From assembly GCA_021781535.1 (NCBI GenBank), contig JAJXWO010000012.1:24037-88036 (forward strand): DNA of 64,000 nt, read 5' to 3'. This document shows positions 19,316 to 29,292 of this stretch, in pieces. Below the pieces are notes generated by a model, which had not been told where the DNA came from, made no database searches, and saw nothing but the letters and a program-made list of their open reading frames with translations. Position numbers and translations under genes: made by a program. The DNA comes from Deltaproteobacteria bacterium. Its GTDB lineage: Bacteria > Desulfobacterota > Desulfuromonadia > Geobacterales > Pseudopelobacteraceae. Positions within the stretch are counted from its first letter, which is position 1; the number at the start of each line of letters is the position of its first letter.

Positions 19316-20551
19316 TTACTGAGAAATGTTACCGGTAAGATTACTCGGACGGGCAACTATCTGGTACACCCGCCATCGGTAGTTTTGCCAATCAGGAATA
19401 CCGCTGGTTGCAAAGTTATACGTGCTCCCGGTACCGTCCCCGGGTCCGACACTAATTGTCGTATTGGGATAGGTATAATTTCTGTCCCGCCCACCATCAT
19501 GGGTCAAAATATATACTTTGACCGCTTTCACCTGTTCGCGTACCTCTTGGGGAGTTAAGGGGCGTACCACATCAGGTGGTTGAGTATTTAGAACGTCGGA
19601 ATTTGTCGGTATATTACTGCCGGCTGTCCTCAATTCGTACACCACCTGCATGTCAAGCACACATTCAAGCAGTGGGAATTCCTGATACGCACCAGTATCC
19701 TGGCGCACAACTCCTTTGAACAAGACCCCGGTTGACGGGTTACAGCGTTGTGGGAGTTTCAGATAACCGTTTTCACTTGCTGCGGGACGACGTACATAAA
19801 AATCGGCGCGATTGAACGGCATCCTGAGGTCGGTGCTGCCATCTACACCATAAATAATATAGGCATCCGATTTTTTCTCTGCATCATTGTATACTGGCGG
19901 TTTGCCGATGGTAGAGTAATTGTTGAATGGCGCTGTCCAGGAACCGGATGTACTATTTACAACGAGCTGGTTAGTCGGCTTCAGGTTCGCAATTGGATTA
20001 ATCAGCACAACCCTGTCCGTGTCCGCAAGATTGTCTGCAGACCAGCGGTGTTTGTCGGGGTTAGGGTTAGTGTCGGGACGCACGGCTGATTCAATATACG
20101 TCCACCGTTTTGACGCCGTATTGGTAGCAACAGTTTGGCCACGCACCGTCATCACGTCGGAGCCATTGAAAACAACCGCCTGATCTGTAGAGACAATATT
20201 ATTCGTACTCATGATGGCTCGTGGTACATTATTCTGTGTGGGATCAGACGCATAGGTTCTGTCGTTATCGTTCAACGCGGTTCCTTGAACTGCAGTGGCC
20301 TCACTGTAGGTGATTGGCTGTGAAAATGACCAGGGTAAACCATAACCGGCTGCTTCAACGTCAACCCGCATCAACTCAAGCCCCACAATGCCGGCAATAT
20401 TCGATTCCGCAGTTTTGGTAAGAGAAAGAGCTTGAGTAACGATACGATTAAAAGCTGAGCCGGTAATGCCGATCACAATGACAAAGATCGCCATAACAAT
20501 AACCATTTCAACCAGTGTAAAACCCTTGTTGGAGCGTACATTTCCAAACAT
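19316..20551 (-). CDS. PilW-like minor pilin
   Basis: About 411 residues. The prepilin leader ends SNKG, followed by FTLVEMVIVMAIFVIVIGITGSAFNRIV, with the conserved Glu5 and a hydrophobic stalk. The large C-terminal region is of the PilW kind, rich in Asn/Thr, with a conserved ELMRVDVEAAGYGLPW segment. ATG 20551 is chosen because GAGG lies nine bases upstream; ATG 20557 and TTG 20569 are alternatives. It starts 14 bases after the pilV stop codon. Confidence 0.85.
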   Translation of the reverse strand: MFGNVRSNKGFTLVEMVIVMAIFVIVIGITGSAFNRIVTQALSLTKTAESNIAGIVGLELMRVDVEAAGYGLPWSFSQPITYSEATAVQGTALNDNDRTYASDPTQNNVPRAIMSTNNIVSTDQAVVFNGSDVMTVRGQTVATNTASKRWTYIESAVRPDTNPNPDKHRWSADNLADTDRVVLINPIANLKPTNQLVVNSTSGSWTAPFNNYSTIGKPPVYNDAEKKSDAYIIYGVDGSTDLRMPFNRADFYVRRPAASENGYLKLPQRCNPSTGVLFKGVVRQDTGAYQEFPLLECVLDMQVVYELRTAGSNIPTNSDVLNTQPPDVVRPLTPQEVREQVKAVKVYILTHDGGRDRNYTYPNTTISVGPGDGTGSTYNFATSGIPDWQNYRWRVYQIVARPSNLTGNISQ

Positions 20552-20565
20552 TGCCATTGTCCTCG

Positions 20566-21000
20566 TCAATTCCCGGTTGAAAGTTCGGTACTCCCAATAG
20601 CGGAAGCGGTTTGGTGTTCATACGGTTTGCCGCGATAATTCCACCAGACACGGATTGAGACCTGTTTTGTCTTGGAGTCTGTAGTTGCCAAGTCATTTAT
20701 CTGTCTCTGAACGGAGATATTCTTGAAAACCGCACCGCTGGCTACTGACACAAAACCACTGGTGTTACCGGTGATATTATTGAATGTCCGGCCCTTAAGA
20801 TCGTTCAGCTCTTGTTCAGCAACAGCAACGCCCTTCTGCCGCAACTGGTTTTCAAGGTTTTTATCCAGGGCGAGATTTATGGCCTGGAACATGCCGAGCA
20901 GACCCACCATAAGAATAATTATGGAGACCATAACCTCAATAAGCGTAAAACCACGCCGGTTCAGATCCTGCCTATTTTTGCGTAACATTGGTCTGTGCAC
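20566..21000 (-). CDS. PilV-like minor pilin
   Basis: About 144 residues with a type IV prepilin signal: NRRG|FTLIEVMVSIIILMVGLLGMFQAINLAL. The following region (AVAEQELNDLKGR) is typical of PilV. Three starts are possible (GTG 21006, GTG 21000, ATG 20988); 21000 has GGGGGA six bases upstream and is preferred. It overlaps the fimT end by 29 bases, indicating coupled translation. Confidence 0.85.
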   Translation of the reverse strand: MHRPMLRKNRQDLNRRGFTLIEVMVSIIILMVGLLGMFQAINLALDKNLENQLRQKGVAVAEQELNDLKGRTFNNITGNTSGFVSVASGAVFKNISVQRQINDLATTDSKTKQVSIRVWWNYRGKPYEHQTASAIGSTELSTGN

Positions 21001-21475
21001 AGGCACTCCCCCGATTGGTAACCTTACCCATGCTGGTAAGGGCTGGTGTAATAATCAAGGCATCGTATGCCGCATCCTCGGTTGTCGTAAAACAGATAAC
21101 CTGGACATTCGAATCAACCATGATCCCTCTGGTGTCAAAATCGATGTTCGTGCTTGGCGCCGGTACGTCGGCAGTATTCCGGGTAAAAGAGAGCGGAAGG
21201 GTTTTAGTACTCACTTTTGTACCAAGCACATCTCCCTCACTTGAAAAGCTTCGGAAGACAACCTGTTGTGCTCCGAATTCTATACGTTGCACCCTCTTGG
21301 TAAACGCTGCTCTCATCCGTGCATCCTGCACATCACTGTAAAGCTCCTTGGTATACCGTTCAACCATGGACTTACGCTGCCAGGCACCGAAATTAATAGT
21401 CGCCAGGGCCAGCAGGATGGACATCAGTCCGATTACGATAATCAGTTCCATGAGAGTGAAGCCATCCCTGTTCAT
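20972..21475 (-). CDS. FimT/GspH-like minor pseudopilin
   Basis: 167 residues, very short leader (MNRDG) then FTLMELIIVIGLMSILLALATINF, with Glu5 and stalk. The middle (YTKELYSDVQDARMRAAFTKRVQRIEF) is the GspH/FimT domain start. In other systems FimT-type minor pilins sit at the pilus tip and can bind DNA. ATG 21475 has GGAG eight bases upstream. The gene begins two bases after the PilY1 stop. Confidence 0.87.
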   Translation of the reverse strand: MNRDGFTLMELIIVIGLMSILLALATINFGAWQRKSMVERYTKELYSDVQDARMRAAFTKRVQRIEFGAQQVVFRSFSSEGDVLGTKVSTKTLPLSFTRNTADVPAPSTNIDFDTRGIMVDSNVQVICFTTTEDAAYDALIITPALTSMGKVTNRGSACAQTNVTQK

Positions 21476-21477
21476 CG

Positions 21478-24400
21478 TTATCTCTCCATGATGTGAAGAA
21501 TCTTGCGAACCGGCTGGGAAGCATTTTGCAGGCTGCCACCGCGGCTACCGGCAAGTCCATGACCGGAAAGGCTTGCCTTCATACGACGATCTCCATGGGT
21601 CTGCTGGGTATCGTCGCCATTTGCCTTGAATGCTGATGCCAGGTCTACCGTTACAAACTCGCCCCCAGACAACTGAACCAGCAGTTTTCCTTTCATGGTG
21701 GAACCTGGAGGCGTGCCGCCGCTTAAATAGTCAACAGCCCAGACCAGTGTATTCCCACCGTAACCACAAATATCATCAGTCGGCAAGAAGCTGGTAAAGA
21801 AGACGACACCGTTAAATGCGGCAGTCGTGTTCGTAATCACTCGTTCTGCTTTGTAGGATGATGTGACCATTTGTGCTCCGAGGGCATAGTCGCCCGGGGG
21901 GTCAAGCGCAATGTACCACCCTTTTTTGCCGGACGGGAGCGTTGAGACAACTGTTGTTGACTGGTTCTGAAGATCTGTTAGTCCAAGCGCAGCCGGCGCT
22001 GTCGCTCCGCACCCCTGCTTGGTCCAGACATTGTTTATTTTTTTATATCCGGCGTTCATCGTATTTGCCGTACCGTTGTAACAGGTATCCGTGATACCCA
22101 TCAGATACCTCTGGCTATCGGGGTCATCTGTCCCACTGTTATTCTTGTAGAAATAGCGCCCAGTCCCAAAAAACACCCACGATTTGCCATTTTTTCGATC
22201 TTGAAGTTTTGTAGGTGAAGATGTTACCGGCCCGATCCCGTCGATCATCGTGCTCAACGACCAGTTGGCAGGATCAAGACTGTCGTTTGTCAGCAACCTC
22301 AGTACGCCGCCATCGGTCCACTCAACCGGGCTGGTTCCTGATTTCGGCTTGGTATATCCAATATAAACCGCATCATCACTGTAGTAGCTTGAGGATGATG
22401 AGTTCCACCTGTCGACGTCAATGACACTATCGGTCAGGTCGCTGGCAAAGGCATTTGCAATTCCGGAGGAGAGCACCCAGTAATTTGTACCCTTCACCCA
22501 CCCGTTGCTCATATCCGGATGAATATCGACGACATAAATTTTCAGTTCATTATCCGAGCGCCCCATGAACTGATGCGATGCAGTATCAATCGGCCCGGAA
22601 GGCCCGGTGGCAAATACGGCAAACCAGCGGCCGTTTTTGGTTGTGTCCGCATCCCCAATAGTTGCTGATGCAGGAGATTTGGTGTTGATGCGAACAATCG
22701 CCGGACCGGATGTGGTATAGCCAAGCCCCTTGTCAGCATCCGGCAAAACAGCATCGGAAAACTCCCACATGAACGCGGGGGTTTTGGGATCAGTTACATC
22801 AAGGGCAAAAAACGATGACAGACCGGAACCTGGAATTGGTGACTTTACACAATCGAGCCTTGTCTCCTGTGCCGAGCTTGTCGGCGTGGTACCGTCATCT
22901 TTGTTGCAGTAGCCACTATAGTCGCGGCTTGCGCCGCCAAACCCCATACCGCCGATAAGCACGGTACGCCAGCTGGTTTCATCAGCGTTCAACGTCTTGG
23001 TGGCAGCATCTGAATACGTGGTTTTCTTGGCGCATTTCCAGTATTCCGCCTGGGTACAGGCCGGATCAGGATCACTTGCGGTTTTGTTAATGCTCACGTC
23101 CAATAGGGCAACCGTGTTGTTAACATAAAAGAGATGATTGTACGCGGGATCAGGCAAGTATTTCAGATACGGCAGCGCATTTTGAGGGATAAATGCCCAT
23201 TCTTCGTCACCAAGGTTCAACGTGTTATCCAGGTTATTAATCTTTGCGATCCTGTTCGGAACGGCCGAATCATATTGTGTCTTGGCCACCTGCCCGACCC
23301 TGAACGCATGCAACATGCCATCATTGGCTCCGGCATAAACCATGTTTTTTATTGAGTAATCCGCTGATCCATAAAACAGGGAGTAACTGTTATCCTTATA
23401 AGAACTGTCATATGCCTGCAGCTGCTTGGATGTCTGCGCCTGCGGCGTTGATGAGACGATATCGCCCAGTTTCCAGGTTTTATCAGCAATGGTTGTGTTT
23501 AATGGAGCCGCGGCTGTTGTAGGATACGTTATGGTTACGGTTCTGCTTCTATACAGCGGGTCGTTCAAGTAATCGACACCACGGATGTAATTTATGATCT
23601 TGTTGCCTGTAGTAAGACCATCAACGTTGAGCAGATTGTTCGCGGATGTGGCGGCGCTCGGAATGTTTGCTTTGGCATAATCCAGAGAGACGATGCTTGC
23701 TCCATGCGCGGTGTCAAACAGGGTCAACCCGCTTGTGACGCCTGATGCGAGCGGCACGGTATTGCTGAGATAGCCACTGTTGTAACTGCCCAGTGTCGTG
23801 AAGATGGTACGGGTCGATGGATCACGGTAGTGCAGCAGCGCTCCGGCCTTCCAGAGGGCATGAATATTATCGGGGCTGCCGGTGCCTACCGGCGTGAAGA
23901 TGCCGGTGCCTGACGTATCGCGGAACCAGTTGGCAACGGTCTGGTTTTTGGTGGTGTCGTAGTCAACTGTCACCTTGTAATCTTGTTTAAGATCGAGCTG
24001 TTTGTCGTTATTGGTATCTTCGCGGATGGAACTGGTGCCTAAATACGGGTCGAGATAATACCACATATTTTGCAGTTCCCCTATCCAGTACAGATCGCGA
24101 TCACCCACGCTTTTCTTTGGATAAAATACCGCCTGGAACAGGTTTGCACCGCTTTCGCCTCTGTTATTGACAATGGATGCCGAAGTGCCTGAGGACACTT
24201 TTGAGAGAATGTCGTTAAAAGCTTCAAGCAGTTTTGCCTGCAACACATCGCCATTATTTGCCATATAAAAGGTATCGGGCAAACCATCGCCATTTGAATC
24301 CCATTTTGCTGTTGAATCCGGCAAACTGCTTGATGACATGGCCGAGTCCTCGAACCCGCCATATTTTGAGGTAAGTTTCAGAAGATCCTGGGCATTTGTA

Positions 24401-26640
24401 CTGTCATCAAATGCAAGCACGGTATAAATGGTTATGTTCTGCATGCCGGGGAGATTGTTTTTTCCGATTGTGTCACTGCGTTGGTCGGTCGTGTGTGCAA
24501 ACAAGGCAACTCCCGGGAGATACCACGACCCTTCATCGGTATTTGGAGACACCGCCCACTTGCTGGCAGTTCCTTCATTTGCAGCGATCTTGGCCATATA
24601 GTCCTTGGCGTTAAAATTGCTGTCTGAAACCGTCGGAGTTCCCCAGTTTCCTCCAGGGATATTACGGTCTTTGGTCGATTCGCCATCCGTAAGTATCAGG
24701 ACAAAATTCTTCATGCAATTGGCGGTAATGGGATCTTTACCCGAATATGTCCCGCCATTGTAGGCACTGGTCGTGGCCTGGAAATAGCGCAGAGATTCAT
24801 ACAGGGTTTCCGCAAGCGGAGTCCACGTGGTCGGATCGGTGTTTTCAACCTGTGTTATCAGATTGGTTCCTGTTGAGCCGATATCAACCGTTACCTGCCC
24901 GCCATCTCGCACCGAATTCTGATTGTCTTCAAACTTGTACCCGTCATTAAAATTCATGATCCCGAAATTGAGTTTATCGGCTGCCTGCAGCAGGATGCCA
25001 TCTTGCGGCTGCTTGGTACCGATATAAACCTTCATGTTATATGCAGCGGTATGGCTGCTACAGGTACTGTTACAAACGTACAACTTGTCATCAACTTCAT
25101 ATCGTACACTGTCATAGGTTTTATAAAAATTCCTGTCGGAGTTGTTTGACACAAGAAGATAGTTTGCCTGATTTGCTGAGCGAGGAATTGTTTTCCCGCC
25201 GACAAGCACCTTGCGGACGACATCAACCCGCCTCATGGTAAGCCAGTTCAGCATGTTACCAGACCAGAACGACGTATCGTCTTGTGGCTTCTTGGTCCCA
25301 TCTACATAAAAATTACCGTTGGATGTATCGTACGAGTACATCTTTGTGTTGTCGAAATAACCGTAATAAGGAGTGACCGAGCTGTAGCTGTCATCCCAGT
25401 CGATGATGCCATGTGAACTGTCGCCTTTACCAGATGCTTTATAGGCGAATTCATTCATTGAGCCTGAATTGTCGATAATCAATAATACATTGGGGTTCAA
25501 GGCGTTGGCACCGCTGGTAACAAACGGCGGCACGCTGCAGTAATTGTTTAGTGGAGCGGTCGTTGTCGCATAGTTACCGGAGGTAACAAACGTCCAGACT
25601 TTGTTCTGGACCAGATGATTGCCGGCTTCATCCGTCACCGCAGTCGAGATGGTCGCCGTATAGGTCGTATTCTTGGCAAGCAGCGTTGATGGCGTAAAGG
25701 TGGCAACCCAGGTAGTAGGGTTATAGGAGACCGTACCGGTTATTCCGTTATTCAGGACAAAACTGCCGGCAGCCTCAACAGTTGTCTGAGCCATGGCTTC
25801 GCTGAAGGTGGCCGTGATTACCGCATTCTGGGCGATGTCCGTGGCACCGTTGGCCGGAGAGGTGGAAGTCACCGTCGGCGGGGTTGTATCTGGGGGTTTT
25901 GTCGTAAAAGACCAGACCTTGTTTGCCGCCATAGAGGTGCCAGTGGTATCTTTTACAGCTGTGGTAATGGTTACGGTGTAGGTGGTTGAAAATGACAGAT
26001 TCGCGGATGGGGTAAAAGTGACCGTTTTGGTGGCAGAATTGTAACTTATTCCATTTACGGCAGCAGGGGTAACACCGTTACTGACAGAGAAGCTGGCACT
26101 GGTAAGGGTACTGCTGTCAATATCTGCTGAAAATGTGGCGGAAATGGTTGTAGTCAGCGCTATGCCGGTGGCGCCATCTGCCGGACTGACCGTGATAACC
26201 GCGGGCGGCACGGCCGCAGCTCCGCCGGTCGTAAATGAGTATCCATCGTAATTGTAGCCACCATTTATTTGGGTACCGGCACTGGTTTTAATACTATTAT
26301 TATAAAACCCACTCTTAAGGCGAATCGTGTATGACGTATTTGCTGCAAGGCCAGTAAAAGAAGCGACGGCGGTTCTGGTCGTACTGTCGTATGTAATCGA
26401 TGTCGGGTTTATGTTTGGGTTGTTTCCATACTTGCGCAAAACAATATTGTTGGTGCCGGCAATGGTTACATTGTTCATATCCACATTAAAGACCACCACA
26501 ACCTGCATCGTAAGAGCAACACCCGTGGCGCCGTTGGCGGGTGTGATTGAGTTAACCTCCGTCGGGAACGCCCATGCCTTAAGAGGGACCATGCACAGCA
26601 TCGTAACCAGCAACAGCGCAGAAAAAATTATGCGGTTCAT
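21478..26640 (-). CDS. Giant PilY1-type pilus tip adhesin
   Basis: 1720 residues with a signal peptide (cut after KAWA). Three consecutive Ig-like Big_5/SbsA repeats occupy about residues 27-350, each opening with a P-A/D-NGATG-type motif (SITPANGATGVA, VSPADGATGIA, TSPANGATDIA). A von Willebrand A-like domain follows, with a MIDAS motif DNSGSMNEF near residue 387. Two calcium-loop sequences occur near 780 (DSNGDGLPD) and 875 (DTNNDKQLD). The C-terminal half is the PilY1 beta-propeller (VYAGANDGMLHAFRVG, WRTVLIGGMGFGG, WFAVFATGPSG). PilY1 proteins sit at the type IV pilus tip, promoting assembly and surface or host attachment. Family members are usually 1000-1200 residues; the extra length is the N-terminal repeats. 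It starts inside the stop region of the preceding gene (four-base overlap). Confidence 0.92.
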   Translation of the reverse strand: MNRIIFSALLLVTMLCMVPLKAWAFPTEVNSITPANGATGVALTMQVVVVFNVDMNNVTIAGTNNIVLRKYGNNPNINPTSITYDSTTRTAVASFTGLAANTSYTIRLKSGFYNNSIKTSAGTQINGGYNYDGYSFTTGGAAAVPPAVITVSPADGATGIALTTTISATFSADIDSSTLTSASFSVSNGVTPAAVNGISYNSATKTVTFTPSANLSFSTTYTVTITTAVKDTTGTSMAANKVWSFTTKPPDTTPPTVTSTSPANGATDIAQNAVITATFSEAMAQTTVEAAGSFVLNNGITGTVSYNPTTWVATFTPSTLLAKNTTYTATISTAVTDEAGNHLVQNKVWTFVTSGNYATTTAPLNNYCSVPPFVTSGANALNPNVLLIIDNSGSMNEFAYKASGKGDSSHGIIDWDDSYSSVTPYYGYFDNTKMYSYDTSNGNFYVDGTKKPQDDTSFWSGNMLNWLTMRRVDVVRKVLVGGKTIPRSANQANYLLVSNNSDRNFYKTYDSVRYEVDDKLYVCNSTCSSHTAAYNMKVYIGTKQPQDGILLQAADKLNFGIMNFNDGYKFEDNQNSVRDGGQVTVDIGSTGTNLITQVENTDPTTWTPLAETLYESLRYFQATTSAYNGGTYSGKDPITANCMKNFVLILTDGESTKDRNIPGGNWGTPTVSDSNFNAKDYMAKIAANEGTASKWAVSPNTDEGSWYLPGVALFAHTTDQRSDTIGKNNLPGMQNITIYTVLAFDDSTNAQDLLKLTSKYGGFEDSAMSSSSLPDSTAKWDSNGDGLPDTFYMANNGDVLQAKLLEAFNDILSKVSSGTSASIVNNRGESGANLFQAVFYPKKSVGDRDLYWIGELQNMWYYLDPYLGTSSIREDTNNDKQLDLKQDYKVTVDYDTTKNQTVANWFRDTSGTGIFTPVGTGSPDNIHALWKAGALLHYRDPSTRTIFTTLGSYNSGYLSNTVPLASGVTSGLTLFDTAHGASIVSLDYAKANIPSAATSANNLLNVDGLTTGNKIINYIRGVDYLNDPLYRSRTVTITYPTTAAAPLNTTIADKTWKLGDIVSSTPQAQTSKQLQAYDSSYKDNSYSLFYGSADYSIKNMVYAGANDGMLHAFRVGQVAKTQYDSAVPNRIAKINNLDNTLNLGDEEWAFIPQNALPYLKYLPDPAYNHLFYVNNTVALLDVSINKTASDPDPACTQAEYWKCAKKTTYSDAATKTLNADETSWRTVLIGGMGFGGASRDYSGYCNKDDGTTPTSSAQETRLDCVKSPIPGSGLSSFFALDVTDPKTPAFMWEFSDAVLPDADKGLGYTTSGPAIVRINTKSPASATIGDADTTKNGRWFAVFATGPSGPIDTASHQFMGRSDNELKIYVVDIHPDMSNGWVKGTNYWVLSSGIANAFASDLTDSVIDVDRWNSSSSSYYSDDAVYIGYTKPKSGTSPVEWTDGGVLRLLTNDSLDPANWSLSTMIDGIGPVTSSPTKLQDRKNGKSWVFFGTGRYFYKNNSGTDDPDSQRYLMGITDTCYNGTANTMNAGYKKINNVWTKQGCGATAPAALGLTDLQNQSTTVVSTLPSGKKGWYIALDPPGDYALGAQMVTSSYKAERVITNTTAAFNGVVFFTSFLPTDDICGYGGNTLVWAVDYLSGGTPPGSTMKGKLLVQLSGGEFVTVDLASAFKANGDDTQQTHGDRRMKASLSGHGLAGSRGGSLQNASQPVRKILHIMER

Positions 26641-26936
26641 TTCGGTCCCTCCTCAACAACAATCTGCAGGCAGAGCCCGTCACCGTTCACTGCTGCCTGT
26701 ACATGCGAGTTGGGCTTAATGCGCGTGAACGGTACAATGCGGCCACTGGCAAAGGCCTTGGTATTCTTGTTCATTTTGATGGTCCTTTCGCCGCCATTCT
26801 TCAACAACAACGTCATCCTGTCATCATGAATAGTGCGAACCGTCCCAAAATAAACCGCTATATTGCCAGCACCAAGGAGCATAAACGATAACAGCACGAC
26901 CATCAAAATAATCATTTCAAAACGAATACGTTTCAT
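26637..26936 (-). CDS. Small membrane-anchored protein leading the pilus operon
   Basis: 99 residues; no family recognised. One N-terminal membrane segment (about 7-29, MIILMVVLLSFMLLGAGNIAVYF) with positive residues before it (MKRIRFE), so the C-terminal domain of about 65 residues should face the periplasm. That domain (VRTIHDDRMTLLLKNGGERTIKMNKNT...RIKPNSHVQAAVNGDGLCLQIVVEEG) resembles a small beta-barrel. ATG 26936 has GAGGTG about eight bases upstream. It overlaps pilY1 by four bases, so a role in pilus biogenesis is inferred from position only. Confidence 0.75.
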   Translation of the reverse strand: MKRIRFEMIILMVVLLSFMLLGAGNIAVYFGTVRTIHDDRMTLLLKNGGERTIKMNKNTKAFASGRIVPFTRIKPNSHVQAAVNGDGLCLQIVVEEGPK

Positions 26937-27023
26937 AAGTCACCTCATTGCACGTTATATGTTTTATATCCGCGAGGGTAATTTTTAAAATGTGCGATTT
27001 AAGCGTTTACTTTAAAATAGGCA

Positions 27024-27040
27024 AGCAAAAGAGATGCCAC
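27024..27040 (-). promoter_or_regulatory. Sigma-54 (-24/-12) promoter of the pilus operon
   Basis: On the minus strand the sequence is TGGCAT-N5-TTGCT, with the GG and GC doublets exactly ten bases apart, against the consensus TGGCAC-N5-TTGCW. Transcription would begin near 27013, about 77 bases before the ATG at 26936. An NtrC-family activator would be required. Confidence 0.65.
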
Positions 27041-27099
27041 CACAAGAGAATGTGTATCTCACCTGAATTATTGCTATTTATATGGCTGCCTGTTGCATG

Positions 27100-27120
27100 T
27101 ATGCAATTTATTCATAGTCA
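27100..27120. repeat. Tandem operator-like repeat, copy 1
   Basis: A 21-base element, TATG...CATA dyad ends followed by GTCA. It matches copy 2 at 19 of 21 positions, 44 bases away. It lies about 60 bases upstream of the sigma-54 promoter, where an enhancer-binding protein would sit. Confidence 0.6.
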
Positions 27121-27143
27121 GGTACGTGCGGGAGAGCTTTTAC

Positions 27144-27164
27144 TATGCAATTCGTTCATAGTCA
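27144..27164. repeat. Tandem operator-like repeat, copy 2
   Basis: Second copy, differing from copy 1 at two central positions (TTA versus TCG region). The same TATG/CATA dyad ends are kept. The 44-base centre spacing is about four helical turns, so both copies face roughly the same side of the DNA. Confidence 0.6.
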
Positions 27165-27402
27165 CTACCCCCTTGCTCAATGTCACTCTACCTTGAAATA
27201 ATTACGGGTGAATACTCGTTTTCTGGCTGCATTCAGGGCTAAGGAGAAGAATAGCGAATGAAAGTTTATAAACGAGTTTGATTTTGCACATGTGGCTCGT
27301 ACATAAATACTGGCCATGATTTTGAGAGGATACATGAAATGCGTGCGGAGAGATACTAAGGTATTACTACCTGATTGGTACGGTTTTCTTTAGATAAATT
27401 CT

Positions 27403-27436
27403 GTAAAAAAACCGGAACCTTAATTAAGGCTCCGGT
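27403..27436 (-). terminator. typA intrinsic terminator
   Basis: An imperfect hairpin (ACCGGA-A-CCTTAA with TTAAGG-C-TCCGGT) followed on the minus strand by seven Ts, 29 bases past the typA stop. Confidence 0.9.
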
Positions 27437-27464
27437 TGTCAGACTGATAATTATTGTGGCAACA

Positions 27465-29270
27465 TCACGACTTGTTAGATCGTTTACGGCGGGTCGGATC
27501 AAGTTCTTTCTTGCGCAGACGGATCGAGTTTGGAGTGACCTCAACCAGTTCATCGTCCTCGATGAACTCCAGTGCCTGCTCAAGTGTCATCACTTTCGGG
27601 GGAGTAAGCTTGATGGCATCGTCGGTACCGGAGGCGCGCACGTTGGTCAATTTTTTCCCTTTGCAGGGGTTGATTTCAAGATCATTGTCCTTGTTGTTCT
27701 GCCCGATAATCATCCCTCCGTACACTTCGACCCCGGCACCGATAAACAGTGTGCCGCGCGGTTGCAGGGCGTCCAGTGAGTAGGCGGTGGTTTCGCCATG
27801 GTCCATGGCCATCAGGGCGCCGTTTTTACGGCCGGGAATCTCGCCCTTGTAGGGTGCGTATTCGTGGAAGGTGTGGGTCATAATGGCGGTGCCGCGTGTG
27901 TCGGTCAGGACATCGCCGCGCAGGCCGATCAGGCCGCGCGCCGGTATGATGAATTCGAGTCGAACCATATCGCCCATGGGGGCCATGGCGACCATCTCTC
28001 CCTTGCGTGGGCCCATTTTCTCGATAATGGCACCCTGAAACTCGGAGGCAACATCCACCACCAGGTATTCCATCGGCTCCATCTTGACGCCGTCCTTGAT
28101 CCGGACGATAACCTCAGGCTTGGAAACAGCCAGCTCAAACCCTTCGCGACGCATGGTCTCGATCAGGATAGAGAGGTGAAGTTCACCGCGCCCGGAGACC
28201 CGGAATGTGTCCGGGCTGTCTGTATCCTCGACCCGCAGGGAAACGTTGGTACGCAACTCCTTGGTAAGACGCTCGCGGATGTTGCGCGAGGTGACCCATT
28301 TTCCTTCACGGCCGGCAAAAGGGGACGTGTTGACGATGAAGTTCATCGACAGGGTTGGTTCGTCGATTGAGACATACGGTACCGCGATCGGGGTCTCGGC
28401 CGAAGCCAGGGTCTCGCCGATGCTGACATTCTCAAATCCGGCAACGGTGACGATATCGCCTGTTCCGGCTTCTTCGATTTCGATCTGCTTCAGCCCTTCG
28501 TAGCCGAGCAGTTTGGTGATGCGCCCTTTCGTGATTGATCCGTCCTGCTTGATCATCGCAACAGTTTCGCCGGCCTTGACCGTGCCGTTGAAGATACGGC
28601 CGGTGGCCATACGGCCGATGTAATCGTTGTAATCGATGTTGGCGATCAGCATCTGGAACGGGGCGTTGGCATCACCCTTGGGAGGGCGAACGTTGGACTC
28701 CACCACTGCAAAGAGCGGTTCCATGTTGTTTGACTCAACGTTGATATCCAGTTTTGCATAGCCCATCTTGGCGCTCGTATAAACTACCGGAAAATCAAGC
28801 TGATCGTCGGAGGCATTCAGTTCGCAGAACAGGTCGAAAACCATGTTGAGTACTTCGTCCGGGCGGCTGCCGGGACGGTCGATTTTATTGATGACGACAA
28901 TCGGTTTCAAACCGAGATCGAGCGATTTTTTCAAGACAAAACGGGTTTGCGGCATCGGGCCATCCAGGGCGTCCACCAGCAACAGAACGGAGTCAACCAT
29001 CTTGAGCACTCGTTCCACCTCGCCACCGAAGTCAGCGTGACCGGGGGTATCAACGATGTTGATTTTGTAGGGGCCGTGGTGGATTGAGAGGCTTTTGGCC
29101 AGAATGGTGATGCCACGTTCTTTTTCAAGGTCGTTCGAGTCCATGACCCGCTCGGTGATGGCTTCATTGGCGCGATAAACTCCGGCATGTTTAAGCATGG
29201 CATCAACCAGGGTGGTCTTGCCGTGGTCGACGTGTGCAATGATGGCTATATTTCTGATTCGTTCCTGCAT
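27465..29270 (-). CDS. typA: Ribosome-associated GTPase TypA/BipA
   Basis: A translational GTPase of the elongation-factor family that binds 70S ribosomes and aids ribosome assembly and stress adaptation. The 601-residue protein has G1 [15 protein letters not shown]2 RGITI, G3 DTPGHADF and G4 [10 protein letters not shown], then EF-G-like domains and the BipA-specific C-terminal domain ([20 protein letters not shown]). Length is normal. ATG 29270 follows AGGAG. Its start region contains a hairpin that also ends the upstream Roadblock operon. Confidence 0.96.
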   Translation of the reverse strand: MQERIRNIAIIAHVDHGKTTLVDAMLKHAGVYRANEAITERVMDSNDLEKERGITILAKSLSIHHGPYKINIVDTPGHADFGGEVERVLKMVDSVLLLVDALDGPMPQTRFVLKKSLDLGLKPIVVINKIDRPGSRPDEVLNMVFDLFCELNASDDQLDFPVVYTSAKMGYAKLDINVESNNMEPLFAVVESNVRPPKGDANAPFQMLIANIDYNDYIGRMATGRIFNGTVKAGETVAMIKQDGSITKGRITKLLGYEGLKQIEIEEAGTGDIVTVAGFENVSIGETLASAETPIAVPYVSIDEPTLSMNFIVNTSPFAGREGKWVTSRNIRERLTKELRTNVSLRVEDTDSPDTFRVSGRGELHLSILIETMRREGFELAVSKPEVIVRIKDGVKMEPMEYLVVDVASEFQGAIIEKMGPRKGEMVAMAPMGDMVRLEFIIPARGLIGLRGDVLTDTRGTAIMTHTFHEYAPYKGEIPGRKNGALMAMDHGETTAYSLDALQPRGTLFIGAGVEVYGGMIIGQNNKDNDLEINPCKGKKLTNVRASGTDDAIKLTPPKVMTLEQALEFIEDDELVEVTPNSIRLRKKELDPTRRKRSNKS

Positions 29271-29292
29271 GGGTAAAACTCCTCAATTCCGC

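Larger units (their letters stand above)
26937..27402. other. Long control region upstream of the pilus operon
   Basis: About 470 bases with no convincing gene. It holds a sigma-54 promoter match and two near-identical 21-base repeats (listed separately). The part from 27170 to 27400 is AT-rich with no feature I can name; a seven-codon micro-ORF near 27258 with AAGGAG upstream is too short to support. Confidence 0.6.

Noticed and set aside
25793..26327. Near-repeated DNA in the PilY1 gene
   Set aside because: Explained by the three homologous Big_5 protein repeats; not a DNA repeat array or CRISPR.
27258..27281. Seven-codon micro-ORF with AAGGAG upstream
   Set aside because: Too short, spacing is long and no coding or leader-peptide logic (no attenuator or repeated codons) is visible.
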